64,000 nt of DNA from Flammeovirgaceae bacterium (GCA_016712035.1 JADJRT010000019.1:28797-92796), one strand, 5' to 3'. Positions 43,001-52,573 are shown, counted from the first letter of the stretch. The notes: a model not told the origin generated them from the letters alone. Translations and numbers: made by a program.

Positions 43001-44232
43001 AATGGAGAAGTAGAAAAACTCGAAAAAGACAGTAGTCAAAAATCGGAGCTATTTGGCCAAAGCTTTGATGATAAAAAAATCAAGTATACCGATGTACAGA
43101 AAGCAATAGCGAAAAATGATGTAGCTATCGAAATGGTGCGCTATCGCCATTTTGATCACACCTTTACCGATTCAATTGTTTATGTTGCTTTGTATGTAAA
43201 GAATGACAATGCCCGCCCCAAAGTGGTTTTGTTACCGGAAGGTCACCGCATGGAAACCAGGTTCTTCCACTATTATCGCAATTCAATTATCAGTAAAATG
43301 CCAGATCAATATTCCTATAAAGTATTTTGGGAGCCCATACAAAAGGAATTGGCACCGCAGCAACTGTTTATTTGTCTGCCGATGGCGTTTATAATCTAAT
43401 TAACCTGGAATCTATACCCACGCCTGATGGCCGATATGTGATTGACAATGCGAATATTATAATGATTAGCAATACAAAAGATTTGTATCTGCATAAAGTA
43501 AAATCAAAATCCGTTGCCGCGTCCAAAACTGCTACCATGTTTGGTAATCCCACTTTTTACATGACTGCTTCAACCAATCGCACTATTACACAACTTCCAG
43601 GCACTGAGAAAGAAGTTGAAGAGTTACAACAATTGCTAAAGCAAAAAGGCTGGGTAACCGATGAATACATTGAGAAGTCGGCCAGCGAAGAGCAGGTAAA
43701 AGTTTTATCGAGCCCAAAAATATTTCACATAGCCACGCACGGATTTTATACACCTGCTATGGAAGAAAGTGACCTCGAGGCGTTAACTGAAAGCGAAGCA
43801 TCGGTAACTGAAAATCCCCTTTTAAAAACGGGGCTCTTACTTACAGGTGCAGGCGATGTACTCAATAAAACCAAATACAACTATAATATGGAAAGCGGTA
43901 TTCTCACCGCCTATGAAGCCATGAGTTTAAATTTGGATCAAACCGATCTGGTTGTATTAAGTGCCTGTGAGACCGGGTTGGGTGAAATTTCTAATGGTGA
44001 AGGTGTTTACGGCTTGCAGCGAGCTTTTTTAGTGGCCGGTGCGAAAGTTCTTATTATGAGTATGTTTAAAGTGGATGACGCGGCAACCCAGGAGCTTATT
44101 CTTAACTTCTACCGAAAATGGTTAGCGACCAACAACATTCGTCAAAGTTTTATTGATGCCAAGAAAGAACTTCGCGTAGATTATCCGGAACCAATTTATT
44201 GGGGCTCATTTGTGATGATAGGTCTGGATTAG
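40011..44232 (+). CDS. Large secreted TPR-CHAT protein (four frameshifts)
   Basis: About 1,405 aa when joined. A signal peptide (FFTLILILLFITTHSWGQ) precedes many TPR/TPR_12-type repeats (EAEDALDKSAKIISRS, NAEKMILKALASQEKQFGRNHIEVAK). The last 300 residues are a CHAT domain, a caspase-like peptidase fold. The likely catalytic His is in HIATHGFYTP (codon 43,738) and the Cys in LSACETGLGEISNGEGVYGL (codon 43,966). Breaks are near 40,505, 40,562, 41,262 and 43,340-43,395; joined readings such as GYFTEAVQLLNEQERYFIG show one gene. The substrate is unknown. The N-terminal signal implies a periplasmic or secreted place, unlike cytoplasmic defence CHAT proteases. Confidence 0.82.
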
Positions 44233-44354
44233 ATCAATCAATCCTAAATACGTTGATTCTTAGTACAAAAAAACTAATAACATTTGTCCGGATTTTATCT
44301 ACACAATCGTCATAAGGTTGTATTAGATAAATATTCACAATTAAACTCTATTTT

Positions 44355-44710
44355 ATGAAAGACTTTATGCTTGTGTTTCGTAACACAGTACAAAATGAAG
44401 AGAATTTTGCGAAACAGTCGCCCGAACAGATGCAGTCCGAATTCGCATCATGGAAAACCTGGATGGACAACCTTGCCAAGGATGGTAAGCTGGTGGGTGG
44501 TGATCCTTTGTTTCCAAATGGAAAGTATTGAAGGGTACTTCCAAAAAATTAGTAGATGGACCTTTCGTTGAAGGGAAAGATATCATTGGCGGTTATATGC
44601 ATATAAAGGCAAATGACTACGAGGATGCTATAGCGCTTTCAAAAGAATGCCCTGCTCTTAATAGCAACGAAGGATCGGTGGAGATCCGCGAAATCATGCC
44701 TGCAGGGTAA
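44355..44710 (+). CDS. DGPF/YCII-related domain protein (one frameshift)
   Basis: About 118 aa. The start MKDFMLVFRNTVQNEE and EFASWKTWMDNLAKDGKLV are typical of the YCII/DGPF fold, a ferredoxin-like alpha-beta barrel. The family-naming motif is present as LVDGPFVEGKDIIGGY. The frame breaks near 44,524: FPNGK should continue as VLKGTSKKLVDGPF. DGPF proteins are genetically linked to ECF42-type sigma factors, and exactly such a gene follows at 44,870. The biochemical role of DGPF proteins is not known; some YCII relatives are hydrolases or dehalogenase-like. Confidence 0.85.
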
Positions 44711-44720
44711 GTTTATTGGT

Positions 44721-44849
44721 GAGGCTGTCTCAAAAGTCGCGCTGTCATCGTGGCCTTGAGCCGCGATCTCGTTTTCTACGCACGCAAAGGGATACCGGGT
44801 TAGGCCATGTATGACATTTCAATAGATAATTGACTTTTGAGATAGCCTC
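44721..44849. mobile_element. MITE-like element, 129 bp with 18-bp terminal inverted repeats
   Basis: GAGGCTGTCTCAAAAGTC (44,721-44,738) and GACTTTTGAGATAGCCTC (44,832-44,849) are inverted repeats with one mismatch in 18. The 93 bp between them have no open frame. The ends look like insertion-sequence termini, so this is probably a non-autonomous derivative moved in trans. No clear target-site duplication was found. It sits between the DGPF gene and its sigma-factor gene, starting 10 nt after one and ending 20 nt before the other. Confidence 0.7.
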
Positions 44850-44869
44850 GTTTTTCTACTTTAGGAATT

Positions 44870-46123
44870 ATGCAGCCAGCCGATACAATCGATCGATTAT
44901 TTCGACATGAATCAGGAAAACTGGTTTCAATACTTACCCGAATTTTTGGGACCCACAATCTAGACCTGGTAGAAGACGTAGTTCAGGATTCGCTGCTTAA
45001 AGCGCTCGAACATTGGAAGTATCGGGGAATACCTAAAAACCCTACGGCCTGGCTAATTACAGTTGCGCGTAACAAAGCGCTTGATACCATTCGCAGAGAA
45101 CAGAATAAAAAAGAATTTACGCAAAGTATATCTCCATTATTAAAGTCAGCCTATTCAGCTTCTGCTACCATTCAGCAACAGTTTGATGAGGCAATTGTAG
45201 AAGATGAACAACTTAGAATGATGTTCGTTTGTTGCCATCCTGCCATCGCAGAAGAAGCACAGGTAGCTTTGGTACTAAAAACGTTATGCGGATTCAGCAT
45301 CAGCGAGATCGCAAAGGCTTTTGTTCAGCCTGAAGAGACAATTTCTAAAAGACTGTATCGGGCCCGGGAGCAATTTCGTCAACATAAAATTCCTTTCACG
45401 CTACCCCAGCCTGATGAAATATCAAACAGATTAAAAAGTGTTCTCACTTGTATTTATTTGATTTTTAATGAAGGCTACAACTCAACCCATCATCCCTCCA
45501 TAATCCGCGAGGATTTGATTGAAGAATCACTCCGGCTCGTTAAACTTCTGAGCGATCATAAAACAACCAACAAACCCGAGACCTTTGCCCTTCTGGCTCT
45601 CCTCTGTTTTCAATCCGCACGTTTATATAGCCGTATCGATACATCGGGCAACCTTATTCCATTAAAAGAACAGGACAGATCGACCTGGAATCAAAGTCTC
45701 ATTCAGCAAGGCATTGGCTACCTCCAAAAATCTTCCTCTGGGGAGCATCCTTCAGAATACCATATACAGGCAATGATTGCTTTTGAGCATTGTGCCACTC
45801 AGAACTTCGCATCCACGAACTGGCTTAGAATTATTGAGTTGTATGATTGGCTTTATAGATTAAGACCTGATCCGTTAATTGCACTAAATCGTTTAATTGC
45901 TTTTGCAGAATTAAATGGACCTCAGGCCGCTTTAAACGAGGTCAAAAATATAAAAGATCGGGATCTGCTTGACCGATATTATCTATACCCGGCAACGCTT
46001 GGTGAATGGCATTACCGATTAGGAAATAGAGAAATTTCAAAAAAATACTTTCAGCAAGCACTTGAGTTAACCCAGTCACCCGCAGAGCGGATCTTACTGG
46101 AATCAAAACTTACTAGGGCTTAG
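44870..46123 (+). CDS. ECF sigma factor of the ECF42 type with C-terminal TPR-like extension
   Basis: 417 aa, intact, much longer than a basic ECF factor (about 180 aa). The sigma2 region contains NLDLVEDVVQDSLLKALEHW and PTAWLITVARNKALDTIRRE; the sigma4 region contains LVLKTLCGFSISEIAKAF and ISKRLYRAREQF. The conserved CIYLIFNEGYNSTH follows, then a helical, TPR-like extension (PDPLIALNRLIAFAELNGP, LGEWHYRLGNREISKKYFQQ). ECF42 factors have no anti-sigma factor; the extension takes part in control, and DGPF genes are their usual partners. Its promoter may be supplied or disturbed by the MITE-like element 20 nt upstream. The stop overlaps ccoS on the other strand. Confidence 0.88.
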   Translation: MQPADTIDRLFRHESGKLVSILTRIFGTHNLDLVEDVVQDSLLKALEHWKYRGIPKNPTAWLITVARNKALDTIRREQNKKEFTQSISPLLKSAYSASATIQQQFDEAIVEDEQLRMMFVCCHPAIAEEAQVALVLKTLCGFSISEIAKAFVQPEETISKRLYRAREQFRQHKIPFTLPQPDEISNRLKSVLTCIYLIFNEGYNSTHHPSIIREDLIEESLRLVKLLSDHKTTNKPETFALLALLCFQSARLYSRIDTSGNLIPLKEQDRSTWNQSLIQQGIGYLQKSSSGEHPSEYHIQAMIAFEHCATQNFASTNWLRIIELYDWLYRLRPDPLIALNRLIAFAELNGPQAALNEVKNIKDRDLLDRYYLYPATLGEWHYRLGNREISKKYFQQALELTQSPAERILLESKLTRA

Positions 46124-46277
46124 GGGATTTTGTTTTCTTTTTGTCTTCAAATAACATGCGCACCGAGGGTCCGTAGGTATCGTCAAACTGCCCACTCTTC
46201 ATACTCCAAACAAAAGCGACCAGAAAGAAGATGGCAATGGTCAGCGAAATGGATATTAATAGAATAATGATAAGCAT
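46113..46277 (-). CDS. ccoS: CcoS, cbb3-type cytochrome oxidase assembly protein
   Basis: 54 aa. One membrane helix (IIILLISISLTIAIFFLVAF) is followed by WSMKSGQFDDTYGPSVRMLF and a Lys-rich tail. The GQFDD and SVRMLF pattern is typical of CcoS, which is needed for cofactor insertion into cbb3 oxidase. The start lies 2 nt after the ccoI stop. Its 3' end overlaps the end of the convergent ECF sigma gene by 11 nt. Confidence 0.85.
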   Translation of the reverse strand: MLIIILLISISLTIAIFFLVAFVWSMKSGQFDDTYGPSVRMLFEDKKKTKSPKP

Positions 46278-46279
46278 GA

Positions 46280-48669
46280 TTACTTTGCTTCTTTAAAGGT
46301 TTGTTTAGCCACCCACATAACGGCTACCGTACTAAATCCTACAACACTCATACTACTGATTGGCATAAGGATGGCAGCTGTTAATGGAGTTAAAAATCCG
46401 CCAATGGCGAAACTTAAGGCAATCAGATTATAAAAGAATGAAATTCCAAAGCCAATCTTAACTATTACAATGGAAGTTTTACTTAAGGTTAAAAACTTAT
46501 CCAACAACCCAAGTTGTTTCCCCGCTAATATTCCATCACACGCTGGATTAAAAACGCCTGCGTTATCTGTAACAGCAATCCCAACATCACTTTGTTGTAA
46601 AGCCCCCGAATCGTTCAACCCGTCTCCAATCATCATTACTTTTGAATTAGATTGCTGAAGTGAGGAAACAAAGCCTAGTTTATCGTGTGGTGATTGATTA
46701 AATAATAATTTCGTGTACTCCTGAAAGATGTGTTTCATTCTATTTGACTCACCGTTTGAATCTCCCGACAGAAGTGCAACAACGCGCTTACCTAATTTGG
46801 AAACCACCTCTCCTACTTGGGGACGCACCGATGTTTCAATTTGAAAATAGCCCCGGGGCTCACCATTTATTGATACAAAAACTCTGGACGCATCGATTAC
46901 CGGATCTTTACCGCCTGTATATTCCGCTGACCCAACTTTTATATAAGCCCCTTTAATATATCCTTCAACCCGACTTCCTAAACGCTCCTTAAAATTTTCA
47001 ATCTCAACGATTGAATGGCTCATTATGCTTTTCGTTATAAGACTGCTCAATGGATGGGTAGAGGCAGCTGTAAGAATTTTTACCCAGGCCAGTTCATAGT
47101 CGTCAATTAGACCTACAAATTTAACGGTGTTGGCACCGTGGGTAATTGTACCGGTTTTATCAAAAACAATTGAATCAATAGAAGCCATTCGCTCAATCAC
47201 GTCAGCGTTTTTCAGATAAAAGCCATGGCGGCCAAAAATGCGTACCATGTTACCATACGTGAAGGGTGCTGCCAGTGCTAAGGCACACGGGCAGGCTACC
47301 ATTAACACAGAAGTAAGGACTAACCACATTCTACTAGCATCATAGAAATACCATGTAACACCCGTAACCACTGCAATTAGTAATACCACCCAGGTAAAGG
47401 CTCTGGCTGCTTTGTCAATAATGCGTTTATATTTTCCCTCTTCCGGCTTTTGAAAAGCAGCCTCGTTCCATAAGCTGGTGAGGTGACTTTGCGAAGTGCG
47501 CTTCTTTACCACGAGTTCTATAGGCTGACCAATCAATCGACCACCCGCGTAAACCCAATCCCCTTTAACAGTGCGCACTGGTTTCGATTCACCCGTAACA
47601 AAACTATAATCGAGATAAGCTGCTTCACTTTCCAAAAGACTATCCGCTGGCACAATTTCATTATTGCGAATTCTGATCATGTCTTCTGGTGAGAGTTCAT
47701 AAACTAAAATGGGTTTCCATTCTGAATCAACTAGCTTCTGAACTGCAAGTGGAAAATACGATTTGTAATCTCGATCAAAAGCAAGATTTTCATAGGTCTT
47801 GCTTTGAAACCATCTACCAATCAGCAAGAAGAATACTAACCCGGCTAGCGAATCAAGATAACCCGGGCCAACGTTCCAAAGAATATCATAAACACTTCTA
47901 AAAAACAAAGCAAATAAACCAACCGCTATCGGCACATCGATGTTGATTTGTCTCTGGGCAAAACTCTTCCAGGCATTTTCAAAATATTCGCGACCACTAT
48001 AAAATGTTACTGGGATAGCTAACGCTATATTTATGTACGAAAAAATTCTTTGAAGATATTCATCTGTACCATCCAACCCTAAGTATTCAGGAAAGCTTAA
48101 CAACATGATGTGACCAAATCCGACACCGGCAATGGCGAGTTTAATCACTAATGATTTATTGAACCCAACAGAATTGGGTAGTTCTTCGGTCTTCAAGTTT
48201 ATTTTCGGAGCATACCCTAACGAGGTAAGCAGCCGGGCTACTTTGCTAAAGGCAATCTCCTTAGGATTAAAATCAATCCGAACGGACTTCCCGGAGAAAT
48301 TTACTTCTGATTTTAGAATTCCTTTTTGAAGTCGTTGTAGGTTTTCTAACAACCAGATACAGGAAATGCAATGAATGGCCGGAACATAAAACCGAACTCT
48401 TGAAAAAGAGTCGGAATCAAACTCTGCTATTTTTTTTCGAATGGCTGCTTCATCCAGGTATGCAAACGACTCGTCACTTACATACCGGAGGGAAACACCC
48501 GGATTCTTGTCGAATGAGTAGTATTCACAAAGATCATTCTCATTCAAGATCTCGAAAACCGTTTTGCAACCCTGGCAACAAAAATGCTTGTCTTCCAACT
48601 GAATTTTTCAGCTTCGCAGGGCAATCCGCAGTGGTAACACGCTAACTCTTCTTGTACGAGAACCTGCAT
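46280..48669 (-). CDS. ccoI: CcoI-type copper P-type ATPase (one frameshift)
   Basis: About 796 aa. This P1B ATPase exports copper for cbb3 oxidase assembly. The start at 48,669 reads MQVLVQEELACYHCGLPC; after an indel near 48,603 it continues as EDKHFCCQGCKTVFEI, giving the Cys-rich N-terminus of the family. An HMA-like CISC motif (AIHCISCIWLLE), the TGES loop in FVTGESKPVRT, the CPC metal motif in VACPCALALAAPF, the phosphorylation site DKTGT and GDGLNDSGAL are all present. Its start shares a base with the upstream usp stop (TGATG), and ccoS follows. The ccoNOP/GH genes are not in the window. Confidence 0.92.
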
Positions 48670-49436
48670 CAATTATTAGAATAGAAAATAGACATGGGGT
48701 GATCCGCCATTTTGGTAGCTAATTCGCTATCGTTAAGTAAATGTAGGGCGGCACGTCCCATTATCAAAACGGGTTTATTGAATTTTGAAGCATAGCTAAC
48801 TAATTGCGAGGCTAAATCCCGGTTGCTCATTGGCACAATGCCAACGTCACTAAACATCTTTTGTAAATAGCTTACCAGATACTTTTCCAAATGAATCTCC
48901 GGAGCATCGTCTGGGCTTACCGTAAGGATAGTAACTTTCTTATTACTTGATTGTTTACCAAAAAATGAAAGAAATGATTTAAGAGCAGCAAGCCCCGATT
49001 GGTCGTAATCAAAAAGTACAAGAATCTCTTCGTAGGGATGCAGTAAATCTTCGGATATAAAAATGGGACAACCCACCTCTTCAAAAAAATGATCGGGAAA
49101 AGTTTTTACAAGTTGCCCAATATTTTCATGGGTTATCGGATTGATTAACGCCAGATCGGCAAACTTGCTTTGATTAAGCAACGAATTACTATTCGCCTGA
49201 CTTTTTATAAAGGACATATCGAGATTCAGCGTCTTGGCTTCATCTTCCAACAATGATTGAATAGCCGCTTTATCGGGTTCGTTGTTACCTGATTTTGACT
49301 TTGTCTGCTTAACAAAATCGCGCAGGAAGAAACCTGTAAAACTCATTTTATCAATATGAGCAAATAACTTGACGTAATCTGCTAAATGAACTTGAGACGG
49401 CTGAAAATCAACCGGAAAGAGAATTTGCTTTTTCAC
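48669..49436 (-). CDS. Universal stress protein family protein (divergent)
   Basis: 255 aa, intact. The fold is UspA-like (QILFPVDFQPSQVHLADYVK), but the classic ATP loop GxxG-x9-G[ST] is not clear, so it may not bind ATP. A second half resembles another degenerate Usp domain (EEILVLFDYDQSGLAAL; NKPVLIMGRAAL). It lies between another usp gene (11 nt upstream) and ccoI (1-nt overlap), so it belongs to the presumed FNR-controlled operon and may act in the response to low oxygen. Confidence 0.75.
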   Translation of the reverse strand: MKKQILFPVDFQPSQVHLADYVKLFAHIDKMSFTGFFLRDFVKQTKSKSGNNEPDKAAIQSLLEDEAKTLNLDMSFIKSQANSNSLLNQSKFADLALINPITHENIGQLVKTFPDHFFEEVGCPIFISEDLLHPYEEILVLFDYDQSGLAALKSFLSFFGKQSSNKKVTILTVSPDDAPEIHLEKYLVSYLQKMFSDVGIVPMSNRDLASQLVSYASKFNKPVLIMGRAALHLLNDSELATKMADHPMSIFYSNN

Positions 49437-49447
49437 AGAAATGGGAT

Positions 49448-50281
49448 TTAACTGATCTTATAAGTCCAAATTGGGCATGTTAAATGGTTTACTGCATCTT
49501 CGGCAATGCTTCCGCTCATCAAGTGATTTATTCCTCTGCGTCCGTGGGTAGACATGGCTACTAAATCTGCTTTTGATTCGACCACAAAGTTCCGCAACCC
49601 TTCTTCTTCACTGTAATCATTAAAGATGGTAAGGGTATAGTCTTTTAGCATAAAGCGCTTGGCAAAATCCTTCATCTCTTTCTTTACTTCAATATCGCGC
49701 CTGAAGTTGGAAGGGGTGTTTACGTATAGGACATGCAGTGTAGCCTTAAAGAAACTCTGCAAAGCTTTAACCTTCTGCGTAAGCTCTTCTTGTTCTAAGC
49801 TTAAAGCATTTGGAAAAACTATGTTCTTAATAGAACCCGCTTTTACCGGGCCTTTAATTGCGATAACCGGAACCTGAGAAGTACGAACGATTTTTTCAGT
49901 ATTAGAGCCAACAAAAAATTCCTTGAGACCACTGGCACCATGGGTGCCCATCACAACCAAGTCAATCTTATTTTCCTTAATAAAATCTCTTACCATTGGC
50001 GTAGCTCCACCAAACTGAACGATAGAAGTAAGTTTAGGCTCGTCTTTAGCCCACTTGTCCTTCATTTTGGCAAAGTTCTTTTCGGCATGCGCTTTCATAT
50101 CTTTTATAAAAGCTTCTTCGAATGAGAGTGTTGGCATCAAAACACTTTCGTGCATTACCGGTAACTCAATTACATTGAGCAACACTACCTCGCCCCGACT
50201 CAACTTGGCAATGTCAACGGCAAACTTAAAGGCTTGTACTGCAGGGTCAGAAAAATCGCAGGGAACCAGGATCCGTTTCAT
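49448..50281 (-). CDS. Universal stress protein with two Usp domains
   Basis: 277 aa, intact. Two tandem Usp domains: the first begins KRILVPCDFSDPAVQAFKFA and has the full ATP-binding loop MGTHGASGLKEFFVGS at residues 111-126. The second ends with MSTHGRRGINHLMSGSIAED, also a good ATP loop. Such tandem Usp proteins are common in Bacteroidota and are induced by stress or low oxygen. It is the first gene of usp-usp-ccoI-ccoS. An FNR-type palindrome and a perfect -7 element lie just upstream, so oxygen control is likely. Confidence 0.88.
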   Translation of the reverse strand: MKRILVPCDFSDPAVQAFKFAVDIAKLSRGEVVLLNVIELPVMHESVLMPTLSFEEAFIKDMKAHAEKNFAKMKDKWAKDEPKLTSIVQFGGATPMVRDFIKENKIDLVVMGTHGASGLKEFFVGSNTEKIVRTSQVPVIAIKGPVKAGSIKNIVFPNALSLEQEELTQKVKALQSFFKATLHVLYVNTPSNFRRDIEVKKEMKDFAKRFMLKDYTLTIFNDYSEEEGLRNFVVESKADLVAMSTHGRRGINHLMSGSIAEDAVNHLTCPIWTYKIS

Positions 50282-50306
50282 AATAATTAGAGGTTGTTTA
50301 ATGAAC

Positions 50307-50372
50307 CAAAACTATTATAAACCCAGGCCCAGCCTGATGATAGCTATCAACGGAAAATATGACTTTTATCAT
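50307..50372 (-). promoter_or_regulatory. FNR-type promoter of usp-usp-ccoI-ccoS
   Basis: The 140-bp gap contains ATGATAGCTATCAA (50,337-50,350), which matches the FNR consensus TTGATnnnnATCAA at 9 of 10 fixed positions. The minus strand then has TAGTTTTG (50,314-50,307), a perfect TAnnTTTG -7 element. A start near 50,302 would put the palindrome centre at about -41, the class II activator position. A second, weaker palindrome ATGACTTTTATCAT lies at 50,359-50,372 (7 of 10). The Crp/Fnr gene ends 50 nt further upstream. Confidence 0.7.
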
Positions 50373-50421
50373 ATCCCCTGACAATGTGAACCTTTAAAAA
50401 TTTGAAATTCTAAATGGGTGA

Positions 50422-51138
50422 TCAGGCAATAATCAGATCTGCCTGTTTCGCCAGCTTGCGGGCATCCAAAACGCGGATTTTTTTTCCTTCGAAGGCAATT
50501 AAACCGTCTGATTTAAACTCTGATAATAGACGGATTACGGTTTCTGTAGCCGTTCCAACAATACTTGCCAGATCTTCGCGCGATAAAGCCAATTCAATTA
50601 AGGTGCTGCCTTCGCCTTCCATCCCATAAGTTTCTTTAAGCATAAGAAGATTTGCTGCTAACCTTTCGCGAACTGATTTGTGGGCCAATTCCGCTAATTT
50701 CTCTTCCATAATCCCCATCTCATGGCAAACGGCCTGCACCACCCGCCTCATAAAGGCTGGATTCTTTTGCAAAACCTCAAAAAAGCTTTCTTTGGGGATA
50801 AAGCAGATTTTAGCGTCTTCCAATACCGTTGCAGTAGCCTGATAAAACTCTTCGCTTAATAGTGCCCGGTATCCTAGAAAATCACCTGGTTTGGCTATGT
50901 AAATAATAAATTCTTTTCCCTGAACATTGTTTTTGTAGACTTTCACTTTACCGCCATTCATACAATAAAGGCCTGTGGGGCGGGTGCCTTCATAAAAAAT
51001 ATTTTGACCTTTTTTGTATTGAATACAGGTTTTGTGGTTGTTTATCCTGCTCAAATCTTCCGGATTCAAACCGTTAAATAGAGAGTCCTTCAGATGGTCG
51101 CACAGCGTACAGGCGATGTTGAATTCTACTTTAGCCAT
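50422..51138 (-). CDS. Crp/Fnr family transcription regulator
   Basis: 238 aa, intact. A cyclic-nucleotide-binding-type sensor domain (GQNIFYEGTRPTGLYCMNGG; KPGDFLGYRALLSE) is joined by a long helix to a helix-turn-helix with LSREDLASIVGTATETVIRLL. Cys10, Cys13 and Cys38 near the N-terminus could hold a redox or Fe-S centre, but the spacing is not that of E. coli Fnr, so sensing chemistry is open. The neighbouring FNR-type site in front of the usp-cco operon makes it the likely activator of microaerobic respiration. It follows menA by 39 nt. Confidence 0.85.
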   Translation of the reverse strand: MAKVEFNIACTLCDHLKDSLFNGLNPEDLSRINNHKTCIQYKKGQNIFYEGTRPTGLYCMNGGKVKVYKNNVQGKEFIIYIAKPGDFLGYRALLSEEFYQATATVLEDAKICFIPKESFFEVLQKNPAFMRRVVQAVCHEMGIMEEKLAELAHKSVRERLAANLLMLKETYGMEGEGSTLIELALSREDLASIVGTATETVIRLLSEFKSDGLIAFEGKKIRVLDARKLAKQADLIIA

Positions 51139-51177
51139 ACTTCAAAAATGGGAAAAAACCGCGTTTAAACCAAGTTA

Positions 51178-52072
51178 TCAAACGATTAAGCCTACACCGA
51201 ATAAGAGAACAAATAATAAAGTAGATAGTGCCATTTGCTTAAGAAAAGGATCCAATTCCTCGGATGGTTTTTGCTGTACTGACAAACCATTCTTTATAAA
51301 TAGGGGTAGCGTGAACAAGAAAAGAAACTGCCAGGGTGACTGAAAATGAAGCCATGTGTAAGCGATGGCAGCAAGCATACCACCTATCAATAAAATCCAA
51401 TGATACCGGCTTGCTAGGTCTTTACCAATCCGAACAGGAATTGAAAACTTACCAGCGTGACGATCTGATTCTATATCCCTAATGTTGTTAATATTTAATA
51501 CGGCTATCGAAAACAACCCACAACTAAGAGCGGGCAAAACCTTTATCCAGCTTATGGAATGAGTAAAAAGATAGTACGAACCCAGCACGCCAACCAAACC
51601 AAAAAACACTAGCACTGAAATATCACCCAATCCTATATAACCATAGGGCTTCTTGCCGATTGTATAACCAATCGCGGCACCAATGCTCAACAATCCCAAA
51701 CCAAAGAACAGAGCCTAACGCCTGCCAATCGGCACCAAAAGAAATCCAAAGCAGAGATATACCGCTGATCAGGCTTAAGCCTGCAAACAAAATAACTGCG
51801 TTGCGCATCTCTGTCGAGGAAATAGCACCTGACTGAACTGCGCGCTGCGGTCCTTTGCGACCTGCATGATCGGCACCGTGTTGAGAATCACCATAATCGT
51901 TAGCCAGATTTGAAAGCACTTGTAAAAAGATAGTGGTGAGGCAACAAAGAGAAAATAGTATTCCATTAAAACTATGTTCCGCGGCAGCAAGAAAACCAGC
52001 CATGCTTATACACGCCAATGCCAGGGGAAGTGTTCTTAATCGAAAAGCTTTAATCCAAACTTTCATCTTCAT
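51178..52072 (-). CDS. menA: MenA, 1,4-dihydroxy-2-naphthoate polyprenyltransferase (one frameshift)
   Basis: About 298 aa. This UbiA-family membrane enzyme prenylates DHNA in menaquinone synthesis. The start KVWIKAFRLRTLPLAL is typical, and the prenyl-diphosphate/Mg motif is NLANDYGDSQHGADHAGR with the second Asp motif in NNIRDIESDRHAGK. Several membrane helices are visible. The frame breaks near 51,710, where SVLWFG continues as LGLLSIGAAIGYTIGKKPYG. It stands before the Crp/Fnr gene and the cco genes, all linked to respiration. Confidence 0.9.
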
Positions 52073-52122
52073 CCATCAAATAACAAATCAACTTGAAATA
52101 AGTTGATTTAGAAAAACTTTAG

Positions 52123-52572
52123 TTACTGAATTTCTAAGATCCCGAAAGGTTTTTTATTAAAAATGAATTCATCACCAACCTTCTTACTCAGCAGCTTTTG
52201 GCCGAGCGGTGAGGCCGTACTTAAGGCAAAAATTTGAAGATCGTTAACCTGAAGTTTCCCGGCACTGATGGCCAAATAAAAATTTCCCTGTGTTGTTGTA
52301 ACGACTGAACCTAATTCTATTACCTCCTTGCTGGCTGACGAGTTCACTTGGGCCAAGGAAGCCTTTAGTTTGATAGCCTCCTGCAATTGTTGAGCAGCCT
52401 TATCCCTTTCCAGGTGAGCCATGGCACGCCCTGTTTCGTATTTATCACCCGCACTACTTTTTTCTTCTGCATTGGCTGATGCCTGCGCGTAATCAATTTC
52501 CTGTCTGGCGGCCGCAATACGCTGATCAACATAATTAACGCATTGCGCAAAAAGCTGTTCACGTATCTCCAT
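52123..52572 (-). CDS. GreA/GreB-like C-terminal domain protein
   Basis: 149 aa, intact. A helical N-terminus (YVDQRIAAARQEIDYAQASA; EEKSSAGDKYETGRAMAHLE) is followed by a beta domain (ELGSVVTTTQGNFYLAISAG; ASPLGQKLLSKKVGDEFIF) that resembles the Gre-factor C-terminal fold. The usual coiled-coil tip acid residues of true Gre factors are not evident, so RNA-cleavage activity is doubtful. The family is common in Bacteroidota and often misnamed. It starts 1 nt after the LytTR regulator stop. Confidence 0.65.
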   Translation of the reverse strand: MEIREQLFAQCVNYVDQRIAAARQEIDYAQASANAEEKSSAGDKYETGRAMAHLERDKAAQQLQEAIKLKASLAQVNSSASKEVIELGSVVTTTQGNFYLAISAGKLQVNDLQIFALSTASPLGQKLLSKKVGDEFIFNKKPFGILEIQ

Positions 52573-52573
52573 G

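Noticed and set aside
40011..44232. CHAT protein as part of a CRISPR or other defence island
   Set aside because: No CRISPR array, Cas, effector or mobile genes nearby, and the protein has a secretion signal.
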